This document shows, one piece after another, positions 1-6,518 of a stretch of 12,570 bases of DNA. The notes under the pieces were generated by a model. That model ran no database searches, had not been told where the DNA came from, and saw only the letters and a program-made list of their open reading frames with translations. The stretch lies in assembly GCA_030609975.1 (NCBI GenBank), contig JAUWSR010000077.1, positions 1-12,570 of the forward strand. Direction: 5' to 3'. The position numbers were made by a program, and so were the translations under genes. How positions within the stretch are numbered: position 1 is the first letter of the stretch; the number at the start of each line of letters is the position of its first letter. The DNA comes from Acidobacteriota bacterium. GTDB taxonomy: Bacteria; Acidobacteriota; Aminicenantia; Aminicenantales; Aminicenantaceae.

Positions 1-404
1 ATGATCGCGTCTCCGGACTGGTCATCGCCTACGACCTCCGGGTTGCGGCAGCGGACGATCACGGCCCCACTCCGGTCCGTGAGGGTCAGGATGTCCAGGC
101 CGTATTCCCTTCGTGCCCGGGTCAGGTCCTGGCATATGAGCTCCAGGTTCCCACGCTTGATGTTGCTGTGCAGGCTTTCCCCGGCCGCGGACAGGCTTAT
201 GATCGCCTTGATGCCGTTGAGCTTCTCGTTGTACACCATCCAGGCCGAGGCCAGGTCGTGGTTGACCTTGGTCTGGGCCTGTGAAATCAGGGTGTTCTTT
301 ATGAGCCGCGAGCCGAAATAGAGGGAGAGCAGGCCTCCGATGAGGATGATGACCAGGAAGCTGAGGATGATCTTTGTCCGTAAGGAGAGGCTTGGAAATT
401 TCAT
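1..404 (-). CDS. Membrane sensor protein, N-terminal part (probable sensor histidine kinase), cut by window edge
   Basis: Reading the minus strand from ATG at 404-402 gives an open frame of about 134 codons that runs off position 1, so the C-terminus is missing. The product begins MKFPSLSLRTKIILSFLVII: a short basic cytoplasmic start followed by one hydrophobic helix (about residues 11-31). After it comes an extracytoplasmic stretch with amphipathic helices and a late segment LDILTLTDRSGAVIVR, which resembles the strands of a Cache-type sensor domain. This N-terminal design is common in transmembrane histidine kinases and in chemoreceptors; the part that would tell them apart lies outside the window. 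AGGA sits almost on the start codon, so the ribosome site is poor, but no better in-frame start is visible. The gene is divergent from the hydrogenase operon, and whether it regulates that operon cannot be judged here. Confidence 0.7.
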   Translation of the reverse strand, partial: MKFPSLSLRTKIILSFLVIILIGGLLSLYFGSRLIKNTLISQAQTKVNHDLASAWMVYNEKLNGIKAIISLSAAGESLHSNIKRGNLELICQDLTRARREYGLDILTLTDRSGAVIVRCRNPEVVGDDQSGDAI

Positions 405-443
405 GTCCTGCGCGTGTCCGAACCCGTTTCCGGATTAAGCTAT

Positions 444-472
444 ATCTTAGCCCATCTGCCGACTTTTCTCAA
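444..472 (-). promoter_or_regulatory. Candidate sigma-70 promoter for the minus-strand sensor gene
   Basis: On the minus strand, TTGAGA (472-467, five of six consensus bases) is followed after 17 bp by TAAGAT (449-444, four of six). Transcription would begin near 437, about 33 nt before the ATG at 404. Spacing and position fit well, but such matches occur by chance. Confidence 0.35.
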
Positions 473-722
473 GGAGACAATCAAGCATGGCTTAGCATCC
501 GATGTGATGGGATCCTTGGCCACTTTTCCACCCTTTTTATCGCTTTCATTCAAAAGCCCTAATTGATGGAGGGTTTCGCTAAGTTGCAGAGGGCATAGAC
601 GTTACCGACAGAGCCTATCGTTATAATAAGCTTTTGCATAGGGATTTTGCCTATTGTGTGTGCCTCTTCAAAAGATTATTCAAAGAGATTGTAAGACATT
701 ACGGAGAAAGTCCGAAAAAGTG

Positions 723-749
723 TTGACAAACCTTCTTTTTTTTTATAAT
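723..749 (+). promoter_or_regulatory. Candidate sigma-70 promoter of the hydrogenase operon
   Basis: A perfect TTGACA (723-728) and a perfect TATAAT (744-749) are separated by 15 bp filled largely by a T-run. Both hexamers match consensus exactly, but the spacer is about 2 bp short of optimum, which is often seen at promoters needing an activator or DNA distortion. It lies about 195 bp before the small-subunit start. Confidence 0.5.
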
Positions 750-778
750 TTCGTACTCTCTTGAACGTTTTTGAAATA

Positions 779-802
779 TAAACATTCAAATGTAAACATT
801 CA
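779..802 (+). repeat. Direct repeat TAAACATTCA in the hydrogenase leader
   Basis: TAAACATTCA occurs at 779-788 and again at 793-802, a 14-bp period, just downstream of the candidate promoter. The first copy also lies in a small inverted arrangement (TTTGAA before it, TTCAAA overlapping it). It could be a regulator binding site, but the surrounding sequence is so AT-rich that chance cannot be excluded. Confidence 0.35.
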
Positions 803-943
803 TACGTAAAATATAATAAATATATAAATGGCCTCACATTATTCGATTTTATATTCTGCCTTTCCGGATTTCCCTGCTGCTCTGCGCCTTTAGCCAAATT
901 ATATAGATATTTATATTTTAAATTTCTGAAAGGAGGCAAAAAT

Positions 944-1867
944 ATGAGTATAAAAGTAGCGGAAGAGTGGTTTACGATTTGTGCCGGATGTGAAATAACC
1001 ATCCTCGACATCGGAGAACCACTGCTCGACATTTTGCCCGAGCTTGAGTTTGTCCATATGCCGGTCCTTATGGATCATAAAATGTGGGGACAGACAGGCG
1101 ATCAGCCAGGCCCGGAGATCCCTGAAGCCGATGTAGGTATTATTACCGGAGGAATCCGGACGGAGGAGAACAAGGAAATTGCCGAGGAAATGAGGAAAAA
1201 GTGCAACACCCTCATTGCCTTGGGGTCCTGTGCTTGTTACGGCGGGCTTCCTGCCCTGGCGAATCAATTTACAGTTGACGAAATCTATGACAAGGTGTTC
1301 AGAGGTTGTGTTACCACGGAGTCAGCGGACACCCCCAGCGAAGTTTCCCCATTCACAGACAGAATATATGCCCTGCACGAAGTTATAGATGTTGACCTCA
1401 AGCTGCCCGGATGTCCAACAACCCCGGAAATGGTAGTTGATGCACTCACCTCACTTTTAAAGGGCACTGAACTCACTCTTCCCTCCAAGAGCGTGTGTGA
1501 TGATTGCCCCACCATCCGGAAAGAGAAGGCTATGACAAACCTGAAAAGACCCCTTGAGTCCGTTGACTTTGAGCCTGGGAAACCTTTGGATACAGTCCGT
1601 TGTTTCATGGAACAAGGCTTCCTGTGCAACGGCCCCGCTACCAGGACAGGTTGTGGAGGCGCAGAGGGAATTCCCAGATGCATCAAAGCCTACATGCCCT
1701 GCCGGGGATGTTTCGGCCCGCTCTCGGATACGGCCAATCCTTTGGTCGACATGATGGGAGCTCTGTCCACTATCGGCCTCGATGTCAAACAGATACCAGA
1801 TCGCGCGGCAACTTTTAACAGATTCTCTGGAGCAGGGCGTTTGCGCCCTCTTCCGAAAAGGAGTTAA
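944..1867 (+). CDS. [NiFe] hydrogenase small subunit, group 3 (MvhG/VhuG-like)
   Basis: This 307-residue protein is the electron-transfer subunit of a cytoplasmic [NiFe] hydrogenase. The proximal [4Fe-4S] ligands are visible as C13-x2-C16 (TICAGCE), C96 in GSCACYGG and C157 in LPGCPTTPE. A second cysteine set (C185, C188, C220, C228, C237, C246, C253, C256), beginning with CDDCP, matches the ferredoxin-like part that binds the medial and distal clusters in group 3 enzymes such as methanogen MvhG. There is no Tat signal and no C-terminal membrane helix, so it is cytoplasmic. The start is fixed by a strong AAAGGAGG 6 nt upstream. The last codons contain the AAAAGGAG that serves the large subunit, which begins 3 nt after the stop, so the two are translationally coupled. 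No MvhD or Hdr gene is present, so the electron acceptor (heterodisulfide-reductase-like complex, NAD or ferredoxin) is unknown. The group 3c assignment is a judgement from motifs only. Confidence 0.92.
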   Translation: MSIKVAEEWFTICAGCEITILDIGEPLLDILPELEFVHMPVLMDHKMWGQTGDQPGPEIPEADVGIITGGIRTEENKEIAEEMRKKCNTLIALGSCACYGGLPALANQFTVDEIYDKVFRGCVTTESADTPSEVSPFTDRIYALHEVIDVDLKLPGCPTTPEMVVDALTSLLKGTELTLPSKSVCDDCPTIRKEKAMTNLKRPLESVDFEPGKPLDTVRCFMEQGFLCNGPATRTGCGGAEGIPRCIKAYMPCRGCFGPLSDTANPLVDMMGALSTIGLDVKQIPDRAATFNRFSGAGRLRPLPKRS

Positions 1868-1870
1868 GTC

Positions 1871-3313
1871 ATGGGAAAAACACTAAGAATTCAACCGATC
1901 ACAAGAATCGAAGGGCATGCCAGGATTACCATCCAGCTTGATGACACCGGCAATGTAAGTGACACTCAATTTAGTGTCTTGGAGCTACGGGGTTTTGAGA
2001 AGTTCTGTATCGGCAAGCCGGTCGAAGAGATGCCCAGGATTACCACGAGGATCTGCGGAGTCTGTCCTTGGTCTCACCATAATGCCTCCGCCAAAACGAC
2101 GGATGCGGTTTTTGGTGTGGAGCCAGCCTCTGCCGGGAGAAAACTGAGAGAATTGTGTAACAGTATTGCTTTTATGGAAGAACACATTCTCCACTTCTAC
2201 TTTTTAGCTGGCGCAGATTTTATCCTCGGACCGGACGCGGATTACTCAGTCAGGAATGTCTTCGGAATTCTGGCTGCAGCCCCGGATCTGGCTAGAAGAG
2301 TGGTAAAAGTGCGGCACCTGGCGGCCCATATGCTGGAGATCATTGCCGGAAAAGCCATCCATCCCGCTGCCGCAGTTCCGGGCGGATTCAGCAAGCCCCT
2401 GCTGGAGGAAGAGAGACAAGAACTGAGGAAAATGGCGGATGAGTGTTTTGAGCTCGCCAAGTTCTCCATGTCATTCGCCAAAGAGGACCTCTTCCCTAAA
2501 TATCTGGACGTGGTCAATTCCCTCGGTGTGTTTGATACAGGATTTTTAGGAACCGTGAAGGAGGATGGCTCGCTCGATCTTTACGACGGCAAACTGAGAA
2601 TGATGACTGCCGACGGTGCTTATGAAGATTTTTCCGTCGAACAGTATACGGATTATATCTCCGAGCATGTTGAGCCCTGGACCTACTTGAAGTTCCCCTA
2701 CATGAAAAAAGCGGGTGAATTCTCTATGGATCTGGATAATCCCAATGGAATCTATCGCACCAACACCCTGGCCAGGATGAATGTCGTTGATAAAATCGAC
2801 ACGCCTTTGGCCCAAGCCGAACTCGAAGAATTCAGGGAAAAATTTGGCCGTCCGGCCCAGCAGACTCTGCTCTTTCACTGGGCCAGGTTGATCGAGCTGC
2901 TTCACAACGCTGAAAATGCGATCCGGCTCCTCGAAGATCCTGAGATCACCAGCACCGATATCAGAAAGAAGGTGGAGCCCAGAGCTGCCAGAGGAGTTGC
3001 AAGTGTTGAAGCACCCAGAGGAACACTCATTCACGATTATGAGACAGATGAGAACGGCCTCGTAACCAATGTTAACCTGATCGTAGGCACCACGCACAAT
3101 AATGCCCCCATGAACATGTCCGTCAAGAAAGCAGCTATAGATCTGATCAAAGACGGTAAATATGACGAGGGAATTCTGAATAGGGTTGAAATGATGATCA
3201 GAGCCCACGATCCCTGTCTCTCCTGCGCAACCCATAGGCTGGATGGAAAACTCGGTGTGAAGCTCGATATTGTTGATTCTGAAGGAACGATTCTAGACAC
3301 ATATACGACTTAA
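1871..3313 (+). CDS. [NiFe] hydrogenase large (catalytic) subunit, group 3 (MvhA/VhuA-like)
   Basis: This 480-residue protein carries the Ni-Fe active site that splits or forms H2. The N-terminal Ni-binding motif is RICGVCPWSHH (C62 and C65, with H69) and the C-terminal one is HDPCLSCATH (C449 and C452). The early TRIEGH, with its conserved Glu (E14), is typical of the family. After CATH about 25 residues remain; in this family such a tail is removed by a dedicated endopeptidase once nickel is inserted, and a matching protease gene follows. Absence of export signals and pairing with an MvhG-like small subunit point to a soluble cytoplasmic enzyme. A ribosome site (AAAAGGAG, 1856-1863) lies inside the end of the small-subunit gene. 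Group 3c (methyl-viologen-reducing type) is the likeliest subgroup; 3b or 3d is less likely because no diaphorase genes are adjacent. Confidence 0.93.
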   Translation: MGKTLRIQPITRIEGHARITIQLDDTGNVSDTQFSVLELRGFEKFCIGKPVEEMPRITTRICGVCPWSHHNASAKTTDAVFGVEPASAGRKLRELCNSIAFMEEHILHFYFLAGADFILGPDADYSVRNVFGILAAAPDLARRVVKVRHLAAHMLEIIAGKAIHPAAAVPGGFSKPLLEEERQELRKMADECFELAKFSMSFAKEDLFPKYLDVVNSLGVFDTGFLGTVKEDGSLDLYDGKLRMMTADGAYEDFSVEQYTDYISEHVEPWTYLKFPYMKKAGEFSMDLDNPNGIYRTNTLARMNVVDKIDTPLAQAELEEFREKFGRPAQQTLLFHWARLIELLHNAENAIRLLEDPEITSTDIRKKVEPRAARGVASVEAPRGTLIHDYETDENGLVTNVNLIVGTTHNNAPMNMSVKKAAIDLIKDGKYDEGILNRVEMMIRAHDPCLSCATHRLDGKLGVKLDIVDSEGTILDTYTT

Positions 3314-3331
3314 GCAGCGAGCTATATTTTT

Positions 3332-3355
3332 GCTTTCTTGAAATTTCAAGAAAGC
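3332..3355. repeat. Perfect 24-bp palindrome between large subunit and maturation protease genes
   Basis: The arm GCTTTCTTGAAA (3332-3343) is followed directly by its exact reverse complement (3344-3355). As RNA it would fold into a stem of about 10 bp with an AAUU loop, 18 nt after the large-subunit stop. No run of Ts follows directly (the next bases are TGACTTTTATG), so it is a poor intrinsic terminator. It could be a partial terminator, an mRNA-stabilising hairpin that lowers protease expression relative to the structural genes, or an operator. Confidence 0.65.
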
Positions 3356-3429
3356 TGACTTTTATGTGAAAGATCCCATCTCTGCGGCTGTCCATCCTCA
3401 GCAGCGGAGGTGGATGTCTTGAGTTGATA

Positions 3430-3921
3430 ATGAACAAACTGCCGGTCTACTGCCGCAAACAGATCTTGATAGCCGGTTGTGGGAATATTCTCTTCGGTGA
3501 TGATGGGTTCGGACCCGAGGTTGTCGAATATCTGCAAGCGCACTACTGCATTCCGGAAAATATCTGTTTGGCCGATACGGGTACCGGCATAAGAAAAATC
3601 CTGTTTACCCTTACCTTGAGTGAATCTCGCCCGGAAACAATAGTGATCATCGATGCAGTGGATAAAGGGAGAAAACCGGGTGAGATTTTTGAAATTTCCC
3701 TGGAAAATATTCCTGAAGAAAAAATCGATGACTTTTCCATGCATCAAGTCCCTTCGTCAAATCTTCTGAAGGAATTGCAGGATTTTTGTGATGTAAAGGT
3801 TGTCATAAAGGCCTGCCAGACAAAGACGATCCCGGATACGATCCAGCCGGGATTATCTCAGCCGCTACAAAAGGCGGTACGTTTGATGGCTCAAGAGATT
3901 GCGGATGAGTTCTTTATATAG
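3430..3921 (+). CDS. [NiFe] hydrogenase maturation endopeptidase (HyaD/HycI family)
   Basis: The product is a small soluble protease (about 163 residues) that clips the C-terminal tail from the hydrogenase large subunit after nickel insertion. The family signature GCGNILFGDDGFGPEV lies near the N-terminus. The later IDAVDKG and the SMHQVP histidine complete the set of acidic and histidine residues that, in E. coli HybD, bind the nickel used to recognise the substrate. An HQVP-type motif fits proteases acting on group 3 and HycE-like subunits. The start is uncertain: ATG at 3430 and an in-frame TTG at 3424 are both possible, with GGAGG at 3406-3410 unusually far upstream (13 nt from the TTG, 19 from the ATG). 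It lies 116 nt after the large subunit, beyond a palindrome, and 55 nt before the sensor module. Its natural substrate is presumably the neighbouring large subunit. Confidence 0.9.
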   Translation: MNKLPVYCRKQILIAGCGNILFGDDGFGPEVVEYLQAHYCIPENICLADTGTGIRKILFTLTLSESRPETIVIIDAVDKGRKPGEIFEISLENIPEEKIDDFSMHQVPSSNLLKELQDFCDVKVVIKACQTKTIPDTIQPGLSQPLQKAVRLMAQEIADEFFI

Positions 3922-3976
3922 TAGACTGCGGGGTATCTGTATCCTAAACACAAAACAAAGGAATGCCTGAGAGAAA

Positions 3977-4339
3977 ATGACTTTAAGAGAAATCATGGAT
4001 CTCCTTCAAGCCGAGGTGATCAGCGGACACGAACATCTTGATATTGAGATAGATTTTGCAGGCGGATCGGATCTCATGAGTGATGTCTTGGCTTTTGGTA
4101 AACCCGGCCTCCTTTTATTAACGGGTCTTTCTAATGCTCAATCAGTCAGGACAGCAAATATCATCGACGCCAAAGCCGTGGTTTATGTCCGAGGGAAAAA
4201 ACCGGATGCAGCGGGAATCGAGCTTGCCCGGGAAGTCGGGATTCCTCTGCTTTCCACCAAGTACATGATGTACACGGCCTGCGGCCTTTTGTATAAGCAG
4301 GGTGTTCCGGGAGTGAGCGGCTCCTCGATCGAAGAATAG
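3977..4339 (+). CDS. Stand-alone DRTGG-domain protein (first copy)
   Basis: This 120-residue soluble protein consists of little more than one DRTGG-type domain, a small alpha/beta fold also found in HPr kinase and in some phosphotransacetylases, where it is thought to be regulatory. The start MTLREIMDLLQAEVISG, the middle SDLMSDVLAFGKPG and the later AKAVVYVRGKKPDAA followed by GIPLLST match the paralogue at 6155-6487 segment by segment. The first copy has an extra tail, QGVPGVSGSSIEE. No catalytic residues are evident; a ligand-binding or scaffold role is the reasonable guess. It starts 55 nt after the maturation protease with no terminator between, so read-through from the hydrogenase operon is possible, and ends 2 nt before the next gene. 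The ribosome site is weak (GAGAG or a distant AAAGGA). Such proteins accompany [FeFe]-hydrogenase-like genes in many anaerobes (general knowledge, not checked here). Confidence 0.8.
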   Translation: MTLREIMDLLQAEVISGHEHLDIEIDFAGGSDLMSDVLAFGKPGLLLLTGLSNAQSVRTANIIDAKAVVYVRGKKPDAAGIELAREVGIPLLSTKYMMYTACGLLYKQGVPGVSGSSIEE

Positions 4340-4341
4340 CC

Positions 4342-4788
4342 ATGTGTGACGAGCATGTGTTATCACAAGAATTTGAAATCAAAGGTGGCGATTTCAGCAA
4401 TGCCGGCAAAGCCTCCACCAGTATCAAGGAAATCCTCCGGGAGATAGGCATCGATTCCTCCATCATGGTCCGAGTCTGCATTGCCGCTTATGAGTCGGAG
4501 ATGAATGTGGTCATGTATGCTCGGAGGGCGACTCTCACGTTGAGCGTTTCTCCCAAGATGCTTAATCTTAGGCTTGAGGACGAAGGACAGGGAATTGCCG
4601 ACATACCCAAGGCCATGCAGGAGGGATTCTCAACGGCCACCAACGAAATGCGCGAGATGGGGTTTGGTGCAGGGATGGGACTGCCCAACATAAAAAAAAA
4701 TGCCGACCATCTTGAAATCAGCTCGACTCCAGGCAAAGGAACATCTTTAGACTTGACATTCTTTTTAAACAAAGACAGGGAGAAATGA
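4342..4788 (+). CDS. Stand-alone HATPase, RsbW/anti-sigma-factor-like Ser/Thr kinase type
   Basis: This 148-residue protein contains only a GHKL-type ATP-binding fold. The N-box is AAYESEMNVVMYA (E51, N55), the G1 box is LEDEGQGI (D80 to G84), and the glycine-rich lid is GFGAGMGL (107-114), followed by the closing TPGKGTSLDLTF strand. There is no dimerisation helix with a phospho-accepting histidine and no sensor region, so it is not a classical histidine kinase. The best family match is RsbW/SpoIIAB-like kinases, which phosphorylate a Ser or Thr on a partner. No STAS-type antagonist or alternative sigma factor is nearby, so the partner may be a neighbouring DRTGG protein or the iron-sulfur protein (inference). 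Its stop overlaps the next start by 4 bp (ATGA at 4785-4788), indicating tight coupling to the [FeFe]-like gene. Confidence 0.83.
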   Translation: MCDEHVLSQEFEIKGGDFSNAGKASTSIKEILREIGIDSSIMVRVCIAAYESEMNVVMYARRATLTLSVSPKMLNLRLEDEGQGIADIPKAMQEGFSTATNEMREMGFGAGMGLPNIKKNADHLEISSTPGKGTSLDLTFFLNKDREK

Positions 4789-6158
4789 ACCAATACGTCC
4801 ATTTCGTCCGGGTTGATTCGGAAAAATGCGACGGCCGCATGAAATGCATGCGGATTTGTCCCACTGAGGCTATCAGGATCAGGAATGGAAAAGCCGTCAT
4901 CATCGAAGAGAAATGCATTGACTGCGGCGAATGCATCACTGTCTGCCCCCACAATGCCATCGTCCCGCTGACAGATCCTTTCGGGGAGTTGACGAAATTT
5001 CGGTATACGGTGGCCCTTCCCTCGCCGGGACTTCATGCCCAGTTCGGAAAAGAGATACTGCCGAAGAAAATAATCAGCGGCCTGAAAAACCTGGGATTCG
5101 ATGATGCCTTCGACCTCTCCCATACATGTGGTGAGGTCAGCTTCGCCATACAGGAATACCTCAGGGAATACAGCGGGCCCAGGCCGCTGATCTCCATTGC
5201 CTGCCCCACCGTCGTGCGTTTGATCCAGGTCAAATATCCCGCCCTCATCGAGCAGCTCATCCCGGTCGAGGTGCCGCGGGAAATCGCGGCCAGGGAACTT
5301 AAAAAGAAAAAGGCCAAACAGCTCGGCATCAAGGATAAAGAGATCGGGATATTCTATCTCACCCCCTGCCCGGCAAAAATGATCTCGATTAAACAACCGG
5401 CGGAAAAGGGGAAATCTCACCTGGATGGGGCCATATCCATTTCCGATATCTACGGCCCTCTTCTGGCCGCCCTTGAGGAGGTGGAGAAGAAAGATTACCG
5501 AAAAGATTTAGAGGACATCTGTATTCTGGGAATGGGCTGGGCCATGTCGGGGGGGATCTGCCGGACCCTGAGGTTGAAAAACTCGCTTGCAGCCTCTGGA
5601 ATCTCGGAAATCCTTAAAATATTCGATGACGTCGAAAGAGGGAAGCTGAAGAACATCGACTTCATCGAAGCCTACTCCTGTTCCCAGGGCTGTGTGGGCG
5701 GCTCTTTAACCGTGGAGAACCTGTATATTTCGTACAATAAAATCCTCAAGATGATTGAAACCCTGGAACTCGAACAAATAAAGGCCTGCCCCGACATCAG
5801 GGATGTCAGAAAGCTGTATAGACAAAATTATTATGGAATTGACAGAAAAATTGAGCCCCGCCCCCTTAAACCTCTGGATACGGATTTAACCAAAGCCATC
5901 AAAAAGAGGATAGAAAAAGAGGAAATATACGAATCCCTTCCGAAAATCGACTGTGGAGTGTGCGGCGCTCCCACATGCATGGCCCTGGCCGAAGACATCG
6001 TAAAGGGAGAAGCTCAGCTGACAGACTGCATCTTCAATCTTCCCCAAGAATTCGCAGATCTCTCTCAGGAGTTGTCGGGAATTCTCGAGAAGTCTGCATC
6101 TTTCCGTTCTGTCAAGCATGGTTTTACCAAAGCAATAAATAAAAAGGAAAAAAGATGA
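4785..6158 (+). CDS. [FeFe]-hydrogenase-like iron-sulfur protein, probable sensory type
   Basis: This 457-residue soluble protein has three parts. Residues 11-60 form a two-cluster ferredoxin: the second site is canonical (C44, C47, C50, C54), but the first reads C15-x2-R18-x2-C21-x3-C25, with Arg where a cysteine is expected. Residues about 70-340 are an [FeFe] hydrogenase H-domain: ISIACPTVV (C140), LTPCPAK (C195, K198) and EAYSCSQGCVGG (C299, C303) keep the four cysteines that hold the H-cluster's cubane. Yet A139 replaces the proton-shuttle Cys of TSCCP, and T193 and Y297 replace the two conserved Met residues. Residues 387-420 carry CGVCGAPTC with a later C415, a four-Cys iron-sulfur motif (PF04060 type). 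The substitutions resemble those known in putative sensory (group C) [FeFe] hydrogenases, so sensing of H2 or redox state is more likely than catalysis. It overlaps both neighbours by 4 bp. A non-H-cluster iron-sulfur protein remains possible. Confidence 0.85.
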   Translation: MNQYVHFVRVDSEKCDGRMKCMRICPTEAIRIRNGKAVIIEEKCIDCGECITVCPHNAIVPLTDPFGELTKFRYTVALPSPGLHAQFGKEILPKKIISGLKNLGFDDAFDLSHTCGEVSFAIQEYLREYSGPRPLISIACPTVVRLIQVKYPALIEQLIPVEVPREIAARELKKKKAKQLGIKDKEIGIFYLTPCPAKMISIKQPAEKGKSHLDGAISISDIYGPLLAALEEVEKKDYRKDLEDICILGMGWAMSGGICRTLRLKNSLAASGISEILKIFDDVERGKLKNIDFIEAYSCSQGCVGGSLTVENLYISYNKILKMIETLELEQIKACPDIRDVRKLYRQNYYGIDRKIEPRPLKPLDTDLTKAIKKRIEKEEIYESLPKIDCGVCGAPTCMALAEDIVKGEAQLTDCIFNLPQEFADLSQELSGILEKSASFRSVKHGFTKAINKKEKR

Positions 6159-6487
6159 CAGTCAAAGAGATCGTGGAAACCCTAAACTTGAAGATTGTTT
6201 CAGGCCAAGAGAGCTTGGATATGGAGGTCACCAGCGGATATACGAGCGACCTACTCAGCGATGTGATCGCGAATAGTAAAGAAGGCAACCTCTGGATTAC
6301 CCGGCAGACCCACCAGAATATAGTCGCCGTGGCTAAACTGAAAGACCTGGCCGGGATTATCATCGTGAACAGCCGTGAGCCCGACGAAGACACCCTTCGG
6401 AAGGCAGAAGAAGAAAAGGTGTCCATCCTGTGCAGCGAAGAGATGGCTTTCGAGGTCTCGGGAAGGCTGTATGCGCTGATTCGTTAA
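6155..6487 (+). CDS. Stand-alone DRTGG-domain protein (second copy)
   Basis: This 110-residue protein is a diverged paralogue of the DRTGG protein at 3977-4339. MTVKEIVETLNLKIVSGQES aligns with MTLREIMDLLQAEVISGHEH, SDLLSDVIANSKEG with SDLMSDVLAFGKPG, and the end ...ILCSEEMAFEVSGRLY with ...LLSTKYMMYTACGLLY. The middle is IIIVNSREPDEDT. No active-site residues can be named; a regulatory or ligand-binding role is inferred from the family. The ATG overlaps the stop of the [FeFe]-like gene by 4 bp, so the two should be made in concert. The two copies therefore flank the HATPase and iron-sulfur genes, suggesting an ancient duplication within the module followed by specialisation, possibly forming a heterodimer. 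Confidence 0.8.
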   Translation: MTVKEIVETLNLKIVSGQESLDMEVTSGYTSDLLSDVIANSKEGNLWITRQTHQNIVAVAKLKDLAGIIIVNSREPDEDTLRKAEEEKVSILCSEEMAFEVSGRLYALIR

Positions 6488-6518
6488 CCGTGTCGATTTG
6501 GATACGCTACACTAGTTC

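Larger units (their letters stand above)
405..943. other. Intergenic region between divergent genes, with a long AT-rich leader
   Basis: No convincing gene lies in these 539 bases; the short open frames on both strands show no domain and overlap flanking signals. The first part has ordinary composition and holds the candidate minus-strand promoter. Around 604-656 two CCTAT copies flank one ATAGG, so only weak alternative 5-bp stems are possible. From about 720 to 930 the sequence is very AT-rich. It holds a TTGACA/TATAAT pair (723-749) and two copies of TAAACATTCA 14 bp apart (779-788 and 793-802). If transcription starts after the TATAAT, the hydrogenase mRNA has an untranslated leader of about 185 nt. 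I recognise no riboswitch or FNR/CRP-type dyad there. Confidence 0.7.

Noticed and set aside
374..562. Small plus-strand open frame opposite the sensor start
   Set aside because: It overlaps the start of the minus-strand sensor and its candidate promoter, has no recognisable features and no clear ribosome site.
812..817. Second TATAAT in the leader
   Set aside because: No acceptable -35 hexamer lies 15-19 bp upstream; expected by chance in such AT-rich DNA.
560..943. Possible sigma-54 promoter for the hydrogenase operon
   Set aside because: TTGCA (584-588) and other TTGC sites were checked, but none has GG exactly 10 bp before GC.
676..1032. Minus-strand open frame across the AT-rich leader
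   Set aside because: It runs antisense into the hydrogenase small subunit and its translation is low-complexity sequence from AT-rich DNA.
2546..3235. 229-codon open frame on the minus strand
   Set aside because: Antisense to the hydrogenase large subunit, whose motifs prove the plus strand codes.
4488..5420. 310-codon open frame on the minus strand
   Set aside because: It lies entirely antisense to the HATPase and [FeFe]-like genes, shows no domain, and its length is explained by the codon bias of the real genes.
4785..6158. Annotation as a catalytic iron-only hydrogenase
   Set aside because: The proton-shuttle cysteine and both cluster-adjacent methionines are replaced, so a catalytic role is not supported by the sequence.
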